This document shows positions 18,389 through 28,753 of a stretch of DNA of 64,000 bases, piece after piece. The DNA comes from Dictyostelium firmibasis (lineage: Eukaryota > Evosea > Eumycetozoa > Dictyosteliales > Dictyosteliaceae). A program made the translations under genes and the position numbers. The stretch covers positions 3,732,001 through 3,796,000 of the forward strand of contig CM069768.1 in NCBI GenBank assembly GCA_036169595.1, written 5' to 3'. Position 1 is the first letter of the stretch. Each line of letters begins with the position of its first letter. Below the pieces are notes generated by a model that was not told where the DNA came from, did no database searches, and saw only the letters and a list, made by a program, of their open reading frames with translations.

Positions 18389-18895
18389 TTTATTAATTTA
18401 TTGTTACATAGAGAAGAAAAAAAAAACAATTATAATAAAAATAATAAAAAAATTATTTTAAATAGAAAAAAAGAATTAGAAATGTAAATACACAAATTTT
18501 TTTTTTTTTTTTTTTTTTTTAATTGTTTTAATTTTAAATAATCCCTTCTTTAATTAAAATTTTAATATGTTGTGTTTGTCTTTTTATGTTTGTGTGGGTA
18601 TATGTGTGTTTGTATGTGTGGTTTTTATATAATTTATATATATAGTTATAAAAATAAATAAAAAAATAAAAAAACCAAAAAAGCCAAAAAAAAAATAAAA
18701 TAAATAAAAAAAAAAAAAGAAATAAAAAAAAAAAAAATAATAATAATAATACTAATTAAATAACAATTGAATGAAGAAAATTTTAAATCTTTAAATAGTG
18801 TTATGGGTTAAATTTTTGCAAAGAATAGGGATAACACCAATACAACGCAATAAAAAAAATATAAACACACAAACAATTACAACTTTGTAATATTA

Positions 18896-18940
<45 letters not shown>

Positions 18941-19386
18941 TCACCATTTTATTCAGTTTTTTTTTTTTATTTTTTTTTTAATTTTTTTTTTTTTTTATTT
19001 TTTCATAAAACGCAACATTCCATCATCTAAAAAATTTATCCTATATAAAAAAAAAAAATAGTATAATTATAAGAAATCTATTATTTCAATTTTCTATTAC
19101 ATATTTGTTTTTATTTTATTTTTTTTTTTATTTCTTTTAATTTTTTTTTTTTTTTCCCTTATTATTTGATATTATTATTATTACTTTACAAGGAAATTTC
19201 GTGTATTGCTCTGGATTTCATTGCCGAAAAAAAAAAAAGTTTTATTGCGTCATGATTTCAAGCCGTGACATTTAATTTATATATTTTAAATGGATTTTAG
19301 GAATGAAAAAAAAAAAAAAAAATAAAAAAAAAAAAAAAAAAATAATAAATAAAACATAGAAATAAATTAATATTCAAATAATTAAT

Positions 19387-19423
<37 letters not shown>

Positions 19424-19971
19424 AGTTTCAAATAATTATTTAGAAAAAAACCTTCACTGATTTAAATTGGTTTTAAAAATGAGATTTTAGTTTGCAAATC
19501 ATATGACAACATTCATAAAAAAAAAAAAAAATAAAAAAAAAAATAATAATAAAAATAAAAAATCGTCTAAAAAAAAAAAAAAAAAAAAAATGATTTTTAA
19601 TTTTTTTCTCCCAATAAATCACCTTGAACCCTTTCATTTTTGTTTAAAAGACAAACATTATGAAACCCCCATTAATCATTTTATTGTAATTAATTTTTTT
19701 TATTTTATTAATAATTTTTAACCAATCATTTTTGGTGCCCCAATTGGGCGAGCTAGATTTTTTTTTTTCTTGTCAAGTGTTTTAAAATATCTATCTTGAT
19801 TTGAAAATAGCCGAACTATTGGTCTTTTTTTTTTTTTGAAATAATTTTTCAAATAATCAAAAACTGTTTAACAAAGATATTATTTTTTCTTCTCTTTTCT
19901 TTTATAAAAATATTTGGTATTTAAGGAAAAAGAATTGACTCTCTCTCCATTACACAAACAATTTTAAAAAA
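18389..19971. other. Long gene-poor spacer
   Basis: About 1.6 kb between two divergent starts (DGK on minus, LPMO-like protein on plus). It is dominated by poly-A and poly-T tracts, with a TG-rich patch at 18565-18625 and short mixed islands at 18780-18890, 19195-19290 and 19600-19800. No open frame of coding quality and no tRNA or box H/ACA-type structure seen. The proximal part (about 19880-19960) has a TATA-like TTTTATAAAAATATTT about 60 bp before the LPMO-like ATG. Confidence 0.55.
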
Positions 19972-20090
19972 ATGTATATCTCAAAAATTTTATTATTAAC
20001 ATTGATTTCAATGATTTCTTTTTCTTTGATTAGTGGTCATGGTTATTCAATTTATCCAATGGCTCGTCAAACTTTGTATGAATCCTAAAC

Positions 20091-20121
<31 letters not shown>

Positions 20122-20814
20122 AAACAATAATTTATAAATTCAACATTTAACCAAATAGAAAAATATTTACTTTTTTTTTTTTTAAATATTTATTTTATTA
20201 GATGTCCAAAAGGTAATATTTGGTGGCCAGATAATGGTGATGGTATAACTGATGATGCTTGTAGGGCTGCATTCAAATATGTCCAAAACAAGGGAAATAA
20301 TCCACAATTTCAATTTGTTCAAATAAATGAATACTCTATTAATATTCCAACCTATGCCCAAGGTGATAGTGCATTACAAGCAGCTGTCCCATCTGCATTG
20401 TGCTCAGCATATGCAACATCCTCATCAAATGATAAGAGTGGTATGTCAATTGCTGCCCCATGGACCGTAACAACCATTCCAGTTTCTGCAGGTGCTACTA
20501 ATGTTAATATTACTTATACATTTTGTGCAACAGCTACTCATGAACCAAGCTATTGGGAATTCTATGTTAGTAATCCAGGTTTTAACCCAGCTACAACAGA
20601 ATTAAAATGGTCAGATTTGACGAAATTTAAAACTTTTGGAAATACTGCCAATATTCCTTTCAGCCATCCATCATGTACAGCCTCAAAAGGATATGCTTTC
20701 AATATTTCTTTACCAACTCGTTTCTCAAATTCAGTTTTATTAGTACGTTGGCAAAGAGATGACCCAGTGGGCGAAACTTTTATCAATTGTAGTGATTTTA
20801 AGTGTGTTGTTTAA
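19972..20814 (+). CDS. Secreted LPMO-like protein (AA10/chitin-binding type-4 family)
   Basis: Exons 19972-20075 and 20202-20814 join to 238 residues. A signal peptide (residues 1-22, ending SLISG) is followed immediately by HGYSIYPMARQ, so cleavage would leave His23 as the mature N-terminus. This is the first ligand of the copper 'histidine brace' of lytic polysaccharide monooxygenases. A second conserved His lies in THEPSYWEFYV (His148), and the axial aromatic near the end fits Phe228 in DPVGETFINCSDF. Several Cys pairs fit a secreted fold. By family knowledge such enzymes oxidatively cleave chitin or cellulose; activity here is inferred. The intron (20076-20201) separates the signal peptide plus brace from the rest. 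The gene stands alone, before a tRNA locus. It could act on cell-wall cellulose of the stalk or spore, or on food polysaccharides. Confidence 0.82.
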
Positions 20815-20985
20815 TAAATTATTAACTTTATTTTTTTAACTATTTATCAATTCATTATTTGCAAATGTTTTTTTAATAATTTTTTTAGGGGTTTAAGAAC
20901 TGTGGTTTTATAAAGGTTATAATTTTTGCATATGGGATGCGTTGTGGTTATTTTTGATTGTCGAGAGAGGTGGTCTGGTCATGTT

Positions 20986-21028
<43 letters not shown>

Positions 21029-21112
21029 TATTGGGATTAGAATTTCTAATCACCATGTTTTTTTTTTGGATGTCGAGCTTTTTTCCGGTTGATTATGAGG
21101 TGTGTTATTTAT
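20815..21112. other. Spacer downstream of LPMO-like gene
   Basis: Presumed 3' flank of the LPMO-like gene, with a long poly-T run at about 20988-21023. Open frames here are poly-Phe artefacts. Confidence 0.5.
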
Positions 21113-21137
21113 GACCACGTTACTTCGTGGTATGACC
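21113..21137 (+). repeat. 25-bp hairpin repeat, copy 1
   Basis: The sequence begins GACCACGTTACTTCGTGG and ends ATGACC. ACCACG and CGTGGT can pair over a 6-base loop. It is identical over 25 bases to copy 2 at 21222, 109 bp away, and matches 23 of 25 bases of copy 3 at 47461 near the other tRNA gene. Confidence 0.85.
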
Positions 21138-21201
21138 TAAGGCTCGAACCAAGGCCACGGAGACTGTGTGATTCATCGCAGAACCACTACGTATAGCCTC
21201 C
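21128..21201 (-). pseudogene. Degenerate tRNA-like sequence
   Basis: On the minus strand it has an A-box-like TACGTAGTGGTT and a B-box-like GGTTCGAGCC at roughly tRNA spacing, but the two ends cannot pair as an acceptor stem and the T-stem has mismatches. It is probably a decayed tRNA or tRNA-derived repeat, not a working gene. Confidence 0.5.
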
Positions 21202-21221
21202 AATAATGAGGGTTTAATTAT

Positions 21222-21246
21222 GACCACGTTACTTCGTGGTATGACC
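21222..21246 (+). repeat. 25-bp hairpin repeat, copy 2
   Basis: Identical to copy 1 over 25 bases. The sequence after it (AAGACTCGATTCCAAGGTC) also aligns with that after copy 1 (TAAGGCTCGAACCAAGGCC), so the repeat unit is longer than the hairpin and includes a tRNA-T-arm-like segment. Confidence 0.85.
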
Positions 21247-21300
21247 AAGACTCGATTCCAAGGTCTTGACCACGCAAAGCCCCGACACTAAACCCTTCTA

Positions 21301-21311
21301 GGAATCGAACC
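21301..21311 (-). promoter_or_regulatory. Extra B box (ex-B) downstream of tRNA-Leu
   Basis: On the minus strand, GGTTCGATTCC matches the Pol III B-box consensus, in the same orientation as the tRNA and 31 bp past its 3' end. Extra B boxes downstream of D. discoideum tRNA genes are known from work on tRNA-targeted retroelements. The flanking GTCGTG is shared with the tRNA-Asp locus. Confidence 0.7.
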
Positions 21312-21332
21312 CACGACCATTTGATGGCTTTT

Positions 21333-21339
21333 AAAAAAA
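21333..21339 (-). terminator. Pol III terminator of tRNA-Leu
   Basis: Seven T residues on the minus strand, starting 3 bases beyond the discriminator base of the tRNA. Confidence 0.85.
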
Positions 21340-21341
21340 TT

Positions 21342-21423
21342 TGTAAGCTAAGGGATTCGAACCCTTGTATCAATGATATTGCAGCCTTAATGCAACCCCT
21401 TAGACCAGCTCGGGCAAGCTTAC
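21342..21423 (-). tRNA. tRNA-Leu (anticodon AAG)
   Basis: The 82-nt cloverleaf folds by eye. The acceptor stem GTAAGCT/AGCTTAC is fully paired, discriminator A. The D arm starts CCCGAGCTGGTC with A-box match. The anticodon stem TTGCA/TGCAA encloses loop TTAAGGC, giving anticodon AAG (Leu, CUU codons). A long variable arm (TATC-ATT-GATA) marks a class II tRNA. The T arm is AAGGG-TTCGAAT-CCCTT, with perfect B box. No intron; CCA is not encoded. An oligo-T terminator follows. The LTR-like relic begins 16 bp upstream and an extra B box lies 31 bp downstream. Confidence 0.96.
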
Positions 21424-21438
21424 TTTTTATGATTTTTT

Positions 21439-22150
21439 TGTAACGATAGTACTACTCTCTTTTACACTAATTTAGATAATTATAGAAATCTGTAAATATT
21501 TATTAGAACCACTCTTTTTATTAATTTGTAAAATTATAATAATTTATAAACATGTGTCAAAATAATTTATGTAACATTGACAACTCATTTATGGCACTAT
21601 AAATACAAGATGTTTTCTTCAGTTCAAATTGTGAATTAAATAGTAAAATAATAAAGTGAATTATAAAGTAAAATTATTAAAGTGTTAATTATTAAAGTGT
21701 GAATCATTAAATTAAAAATATAAAGATAAAGAAATCAAATAACTATAAAATAAATAATTATAAAATAAAACAAATATAAAAATTAAATAAATAAAATAAA
21801 GATTGTAGAGATTATAAAAACTTAAATACAAAGATACCTAAAACCAAGTCAAACCATAGAGTACATTTATTACATTTTAAAAAAAACTTCTATTTTTGTA
21901 TTTTGAAAAACTAAATAGAAAAATTAAACAATCCATAATTCAACTCAAAATCAGAAGGTTCAGCAAAAACTGGAACTCAAAACTACACTCCATTAAATTG
22001 CCTAAACATTTTATTCAGTAAAGAGGGAAGATCATATAGATTATTCCTATCAAGCCAATTTTACAATCCAGTTGAGTACGTTTGAATTCATTCCGGAAAT
22101 TCAGTCTATTTATTGCATAAAGTGTTTCAAATAGAACAATAAGAAAAGGA
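21439..22150 (+). mobile_element. Probable LTR-retrotransposon relic (5' end), upstream of tRNA-Leu
   Basis: The tract begins TGTAACG 16 bp upstream of the tRNA gene. It has a TATA-like CACTATAAATAC near 21596-21607 followed by an AT-rich leader, and ends in a less AT-rich, coding-like stretch (about 21830-22150) unlike normal intergenic DNA here. That layout fits an LTR followed by a short internal piece. The close position upstream of a tRNA gene is the known preference of the Ty3/gypsy-type DGLT-A element of D. discoideum, so that family is my best guess. It is broken and heavily truncated, with no second LTR seen, and looks old. The right boundary is approximate. Confidence 0.4.
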
Positions 22151-22237
22151 TATTTTTTTATATTTTTTTTTTATTAATTTTTATTTTTTTATTTTTTTTT
22201 AATATTTATATTTTTATTTTTTTATTTATTTTCTTCA

Positions 22238-25200
22238 TTAATCTTGTAAGAGTAAAGATTTCTTTGGTAAATTATTTTTATTTGATTTACGAAGTAATTT
22301 GAATAAACCAGTACCCAAAGGAATGACAACACCCATAATGATACATTCAGAAACACCAACTATATCATCTTGACGATGATGTACAGCAGCATCGAAAAGA
22401 TGATCAGTAGTCTTTTCAAAACTTGCCAACATAAGTACAGACTCCTTCATCTTAGCGATACCGAAACGGGTGATACCCAAAATTTCACCCTTGAAGGACA
22501 TAAGATCAGCCAACAACATAACATGACGAATATCGATGGACATACCATGACTTGTCATAATCATATCGATTTCCGACATAATAGTGTTACGAGCAGTTTC
22601 GATACCCAAAGTATTCTCACATTCCATAATATGATTACTAGTGGTATGAGTACCTTTGATACCAGGTGTTGCCATTACTGCACGTAGATCATAACCTTCT
22701 ACCAAGAGTTGATAACGTTCTTGTTTTTCGTCAATCTTTGAAATGACTACACGATTAACGGTTGGAATACCTTTAACGATTACAGCTGGTAAATTATTCT
22801 TTAAGAATTGTAAATAATATAATGCACCCTCTCTAATATTACTTGGTGGTACTATTCTAATTTTATAATCAGCATTGGCTGTGATTTGTTCAGGTTTCAA
22901 TTTCAAACCTTTAGTTGAAGCGATCGATTGACTAATGGTTTTTGAGTTGATTTCCAATTGTAAAGAGTCTATAAAGTTTTTATCGATTTTAATTGAGAGA
23001 TAACAACCTGCTTTCTTTACCACCTCTTTGATATGTGTGGCAACATGGCCTAATGTTGTTTTCTCTATACGACCAGCAACGATTCTAGCGGATCTAATAT
23101 CGTAGTCACAATTTAAACTAGCGGTAATGATTGGAGTTGAGATGTTTTTAGCGGCATTGATAATCTCTTTGATTCTAGGTACACCCAATGTTACGTTCAT
23201 AGAAGCTACACCAGCAAAATGGAAAGTTTTCAAAGTCATCTGAGTACCTGGCTCACCGATAGATTGAGCACCAATTGCACCTACGGCTGTACCTGGTTCA
23301 ATTCTTGCTCTACTGTATTTATCCAAACAAATATCTAAGAATAATTCCACTTGAGTCTTTGTAATTCTATGGATTTGATTAACTATATTTTCATTTGCAA
23401 ATCTTTCGCCCAATAATCTTAATCTCTTTGATTCTCTATTTTTTTCTTTTCTTTCTTTTTCTTCTTGTTCTTCTTTTTCTTTTTGTTCCTTATCAACTTC
23501 ACCCATTTCAACATCACCATTAGTGACAGTAGTTTCTTTTTCTTTCTCCTCCTCTTCTTCCTCGGAATCAATGTCCATTGAATCCTCTTTATCATTAAAT
23601 TCAAATGGTGGTAATTTATATTGTTTACGTAAACTAATTAAATCTTGAATATAACCTTTTGATTTTTCATTACCATTGAAAAATACACTAATTTCATTTT
23701 TGAATAGATCTGTACAAGCCTCAAACTTTGAACTGGCGATAATGGATTCAACGAGTTGACGAATTTCGAATGGTTTCATTTCTATTTCATTAATACAGTG
23801 ACGAGTGGATTTAACACTCATCATTGCACGAAGGAAATCCACTGGTCTATCCTTTGCTTCCATACCAGCTGGATCTAAACCATCATCACCATAGATGAAT
23901 TGTACAATACCACCAATGGAATCACGTACTGTATAGTCGTAATGAGTGGAAAGATCTTCCAACGCTTTCATTAGACGACGTTGCATATAACCGGTTTCAG
24001 CAGTTTTTACAGCAGTATCTACCAAACCCTCTCTACCACCCATAGTGTGAAAAAAGAATTCAGTTGGAATCATACCAGTATAAAAACTATTTGAAACAAA
24101 GCCTTTTGATTTTGGATTCTTTGCAAAATGTTTGAAATGTGGTGTAGTTCTATTGGTGAAACCATTTGGAATACGAGTACCATTAACAATCTGTTGACCT
24201 ACACAGCAAATCATTTGAGCAATATTAATATTTGAACCTTTGGAACCACACAAACCCATAATCAATGGTGAATTGTAATTTGGTAAATCATTGACACAAA
24301 GTTTACCACAGTCATCACGAATTTGTGAGAGAGTTTGATTCATTTTAGCTTCAAAAGTTTGTTCCATAGAACAACCACTGCTCAATTGTAAATTACCACT
24401 TTCATAATCCTTCAAGAAAACAGCACATTTCTTATAGGCATTTTCAATGATTTCACGTTTCTTTCTATCTAAATCATCTGCTGGTTTAATGTCTGGTATA
24501 CCAATTGAGAAACCTTGATCACCGAGGAAACGAGCACAAAGTTTAGCCAAACGTGTCATACAATTAGCTGCTATAGTAGGTGAGAAATCTCTCATGAGAA
24601 TATGAAACAATGAATTCTTATTACCACCACCAATGATTGATTTATCGATTGAACCACACATTAACTCTGAGTTTCTAAAGTAAACGTAACCATCCTTTGG
24701 ACACATATAAAGATTCTTTGAGTAGGTACGTGAACGAGTCTCAAAATTACACAAAACATGAGACTTAACTGATGGACGTAATAACACCTCGAAAATTTGT
24801 TTACCAGTCCAAAGTTCAACTGGTTTCAATATGGCGGGAGGTGGTAGATCAATATGTTCATTAGCATCGGCAAAATGAGTACACATCAATGCGAAACGAT
24901 ATCTCTCATAGAAAGCATCACGACGAGAGATCAAATAAGATGCAGTAAGGAAATCTTGTGTCGCTGCAACTAATGGTTCACCATTTCTTGGTGTAATCAA
25001 ATTATTGGTTACACCCATAAGTATGGTTGCCTCTGCTCTTGCCTCTTCGGTTTGTGGTAAATGAATGTTCATTTCATCACCATCGAAATCTGCATTGTAT
25101 GGTGTACAAACACATTCATTGAAACGTAATGTTCTCCATGGCATAACTCTTGCCTTATGTGACATAATTGATAGTTTATGAAGAGAAGGTTGACGATTGA

Positions 25201-26242
25201 ATAACATGATATCACCATCGATAATGTGACGCTCAACAATGTCACCAACTTTTAATTCCGCTGCAAACTTTTCACGATTACCAAACTTTAACCATTTCTT
25301 AACACCATCGGCATAGATGATATAATTTGCACCAGGATGACGATCGGGACCATTGATAACATACTTTTGAAGTCTTTCAATATTGTAATCAGTTACACGT
25401 TCTGGATAGGTCATAGTGAGTGCAATCAATTGAGGTACTGCTACCTCATCGATGTTCAAATTTGGATCAGGTGAAATTACAGTACGACCAGAGAAATCCA
25501 CACGTTTACCTGAAAGATTACCACGGAATCTACCGGTTTTACCCTTGAGACGTTGTGATAAACCACGAACCGCTTTGGTTGGTTTCATTTGTAATGGTAG
25601 ACCTGGTACATCTGAATTGATGTAGATTGCACATGATGCCTGTAGATAGTCCCAATCCTCCATAATTGCCGACATTTCTGCCCTATCAACATTGGATCTA
25701 ATATGTTCGTTAATGTGTAATATTTCAGAGAGTTTCATGGTTAAATCATCCTCATTGGTTCCACTACCACCATCCATTGGTACCGATGGACGAATGGATA
25801 CTGGTGGTACTAACATATAGGTTAGAATCAATCTTTCAGGTCTACCAATAACTGGATCCATATTCATAATCTCAATATCTTGATAACTGATCTTCTTAAA
25901 TAAGTTTAACACTACCAATGGATTCAAATCATCCTGTGCTTTCTTTATATGTGATTTCATCTCTGCATTATATTTAATAGCTTCATCGTACAATGAGTAA
26001 TAGTCTTGTAATGATTCAACCTTTCCTTTATACTTTTCATGAATAATCTTAAATGCTCCACTCTTTCTTATCATACCATTGCTAGATCCACACTTTAAAC
26101 ATTCCTTTGTCTTTCTGCACTCTAAAAATATCTTTTTTAATAATGATTTCCTTTGTAAATTATCCATCTTTTTATTTCTCATCTTTCTTAAATAATATTG
26201 TTTTTTTTCTTCATTTAATAAAATAGTTGAACAACTCTTAAG

Positions 26243-26274
<32 letters not shown>

Positions 26275-26622
26275 TTAATAAATTATTATTTTTTTCATTA
26301 TTTTTTTTTAATAAATTAACTTACTTTACAAATCATTTGTAAAATATTCATAATATTTTTTAAATAACCAATATGAAATACTGGAAGTTGTAATTTAATA
26401 TAACCAAAATGACCAACACAATCTACAATACTTAAACCACAGGTTGAACACAATGATTGTTTATCACTTGTACCCAATTTATTATCCAATACACCATATG
26501 GTGTAGGTTTTCTCTTTACTAAATCAAATAACTCTCTATTGACAATTTGAACATGTGATAATCTAACTATATCATCTTCTGATAATAAACCAAATTGAAT
26601 ATGACCACTTTAAAGTGTTTTA

Positions 26623-26694
<72 letters not shown>

Positions 26695-26823
26695 TAAATC
26701 AAAGAGAGTTAGTATATATGTGTGTGATTAATACCAAAATTCAAAGGAAAAAATCTTTAAAAATAATTATAATAAAACTTACATTTTCTTTGGTGCGTCA
26801 TCTTCTTTTAAAAGTTCTATCAT
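22238..26823 (-). CDS. rpc1: DNA-directed RNA polymerase III largest subunit (RPC1/POLR3A)
   Basis: Exons 26823-26783, 26607-26325 and 26236-22238 give 1,440 residues, the usual length. The metal-binding catalytic loop NADFDGDEMN lies near residue 490. The N-terminal zinc motif (CSTCGLSIVDCVGHFG, then CKSC) is restored only after both introns are removed. SGTNEDDLTMKL and CGxS-rich clamp segments are typical of the Pol III paralogue, not Pol I or II. There is no heptad CTD. An acidic/Lys-Glu insertion (about residues 880-935) is low complexity. Pol III makes tRNAs, 5S and other small RNAs. Intron 1 contains an (ATT)n array, and intron 2 a poly-A run. The start ATG (26823) is the first in frame and yields MIELLKEDDAPKK, typical of the family. 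The 3' end lies beside the tRNA-Leu locus and its retroelement relic. Confidence 0.97.
26626..26694. repeat. (ATT)n array in the first rpc1 intron
   Basis: Perfect array of about 23 units on the plus strand, lying between the acceptor at 26608 and donor at 26782 of the first rpc1 intron. Confidence 0.9.
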
Positions 26824-27162
26824 TTTCGATGAATTTTAGTGTTTTATTTTTTTTTATATTTTTTTTTGTTTTTTTATGTTTATATTTTTATTTAATGTTT
26901 TGAAAATTAGAAAATTGTTTTTGGAGGGAAAAAGTTCAAATATCAACACACTTTTTTATTATAATTATTATTATTCTAATTTTAGTTATTGAACCCTTCA
27001 AAGACTAATGTTAGAAAAATATTTTAGAAATAAAGTAACCAAATCTGTTTATGTGTTTCTCGATAACACGATAATAATTAACTTTATTTGTGTGAATTTG
27101 ATAACTCGCAAAAATAAAAAAATAAAAAAAAAAAAAAAAAAAGCAAAAAAATGAAAAAAATG

Positions 27163-27193
<31 letters not shown>

Positions 27194-27289
27194 CGAAAAC
27201 GGTGTGAATTTATATTTTACACAATTTTTCATGAAAATGAAATTTTATTTTATTTTTTTTTTCCCAATTTATTATACCCATATTATGCA
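26824..27289. other. Intergenic: rpc1 promoter side
   Basis: Spacer between the rpc1 start and the stop of the ZC4H2-like gene, both on minus. It holds long A/T tracts (27117-27190) and no cysteine-containing open frame that could supply a missing zinc-finger exon for the upstream gene. Confidence 0.6.
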
Positions 27290-27376
27290 TCAAGATAAAC
27301 TTATTCTCTTTTTTCTACCTCTCTTAGCGCCGCTATAGGTACTTCCATTACTTTGATAATTAATATCATCACCATA

Positions 27377-27426
<50 letters not shown>

Positions 27427-28057
27427 TATTATTATTATTAATACCTGAAGAGGATTGATTTAATTTATTTTGTTGTTGCTTAATTCTTTCTTCATTTAAA
27501 CGATTAGTTAAATAATTTGAAGTTAATTTATCTTTTTCAGATTCAATTGGTGGTAATGGTGGTAATTGAATTTGATTTCTCATAGAATCGATCTCATCTT
27601 TTAGTGGAACCAATTCAATATCAGTTTGCATTGATACCTGTTTCTTAAGTTGTTCTCTCTGTTGTTTAGATTCAACTATTATCGATTCTATTCTAAATAT
27701 ATCATTTTGAACATCCTTTAAAATTGATTCATATCTTTTATACTCTAATATCAATTGATTCCTCTCGTTATATAGATCATTTAATATAATATCTTCACTT
27801 TTCATATTCTCCCAATTTGTTAAAACACTACTCTTTATCTTATTATATTCCTTTTCTTTTGATTTTAAATTTGAGAAAAATAATAATTTATCTTTAAACT
27901 CATTAAATTTATCTTTATTTTCATCATCTTTTAATTGATGTTGTTTTTCTTCTTCTTTATTTACATTTTCTCTTTTTTCTTCAATTGAACAATTGTTGTT
28001 ATTGCTATTGTTGCTATTATTTATTTCATTTGACGGATTTTCTAAATTTTCGTCCAT
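27290..28057 (-). CDS. ZC4H2-like coiled-coil protein lacking the C-terminal zinc finger
   Basis: Single exon, 255 residues, from the ATG at 28057; the frame extends further upstream but without an ATG. An Asn/Glu-rich head is followed by a long coiled coil. The block from NDIFRIESIIVES through PLKDEIDSMRNQIQLPPLPP and EKDKLTSNYLTNRLNEE lines up, by memory of the family, with the ZC4H2 (zinc finger C4H2-type) coiled coil and its LGLQRLPDL segment. The animal protein ends in a Cys4-His2 zinc finger and a Lys/Arg tail; here a poly-Asn tract is followed directly by GAKRGRKKRISLS, with the basic tail but no Cys/His pairs. I see no downstream exon that could restore the finger. Function is therefore uncertain. 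The gene is divergent from mrps17, 312 bp apart. Confidence 0.68.
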
Positions 28058-28369
28058 ATTGTGTATATGAATGGATTTCTTAAACAATAATGGGGTTTCT
28101 GGTTTTTTTTTTTTTTTTAATCGTTTTTTTTTTTTTTTTTTTTAAATTATTTTTTTTTTTTTCATTTTTTTTATTTTTTTTTTTTTTTTATTTTATTTTT
28201 TTTTATTTTTTTTTTTTTTTCATTGACAGCGTTTTCACACATAAAAATTTCGATCAGAATACACAAAACAATACATAATATATTAGGGTGTCAATATTTA
28301 TTCAAACATTATATTTATTGGTATAGAAAAATCAAAAGAATAATATTTATATATATATTTAAATAAAGA
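28058..28369. other. Shared upstream region of the ZC4H2-like gene and mrps17
   Basis: 312 bp between two divergent ATGs, mostly T runs on the left half; CA-containing mixed sequence at 28223-28330 may carry promoter elements for both. No specific element recognised. Confidence 0.5.
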
Positions 28370-28753
28370 ATGATCTCAAAAATTTTTGAAATTGTACACA
28401 AACATCAAAAAATTATATCAGGTGTCTGCATCTCAAAGACACATTCTAAAACAGCAATGTGTCAAGTAAAGAAATTATATTTTGATAAAGGAAAATATTC
28501 ATCATTAGCATATAAAACTACCAAATATATGATTCATGATCCTGAAGATATATGTTCAGTTGGTGATCAAGTTCACTTTAAAGAATGTGCTCCAATCTCA
28601 AAAAGAAAAGCACACGTCGTTGAAAAAGTCGTAAGAAAGAATCCAGTCACTGAATTCCTTAGAAAGAATCCACAATATATTGTTACACCAAAAGAAATCA
28701 TTGAAAGAAAAGAAAACGATAAAATTAAATATACACATATTGTTGACTTATAA
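28370..28753 (+). CDS. mrps17: Mitochondrial small ribosomal subunit protein uS17m
   Basis: Single exon of 127 residues. It matches ribosomal protein S17 in order: the opening strand SGVCISKTHSKTAMCQVKKL, a KY(S)SLAYKTTKYMIHDPEDICSVGD core (the bacterial signature kyhHDe.n.c.vGD), then KECAPISKRKAHVVEKVV. S17 binds the 5' domain of small-subunit rRNA. The basic, slightly divergent sequence with a C-terminal extension, and absence of the eukaryotic cytosolic S11 features, fits the mitochondrial protein. The targeting signal, if any, is in the first 15 residues (ISKIFEIVHKHQK), as is common for organellar ribosomal proteins without a long presequence. Confidence 0.87.
   Translation: MISKIFEIVHKHQKIISGVCISKTHSKTAMCQVKKLYFDKGKYSSLAYKTTKYMIHDPEDICSVGDQVHFKECAPISKRKAHVVEKVVRKNPVTEFLRKNPQYIVTPKEIIERKENDKIKYTHIVDL

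Noticed and set aside
18801-18809. AACCCATAA on the minus strand resembling the DUSE promoter element of D. discoideum small RNA genes
   Set aside because: The 60-150 bp that should hold the RNA are only A/T homopolymer with no conserved RNA ends, so the match is likely chance.
21128-21201. Second functional tRNA next to tRNA-Leu
   Set aside because: A and B boxes are visible but no acceptor stem pairs and the T-stem is mismatched; kept only as a degenerate tRNA-like sequence.
27011-27289. A missing zinc-finger exon for the ZC4H2-like gene
   Set aside because: No Cys/His pairs are encoded in any minus-strand frame here; sequence is mostly A/T runs.
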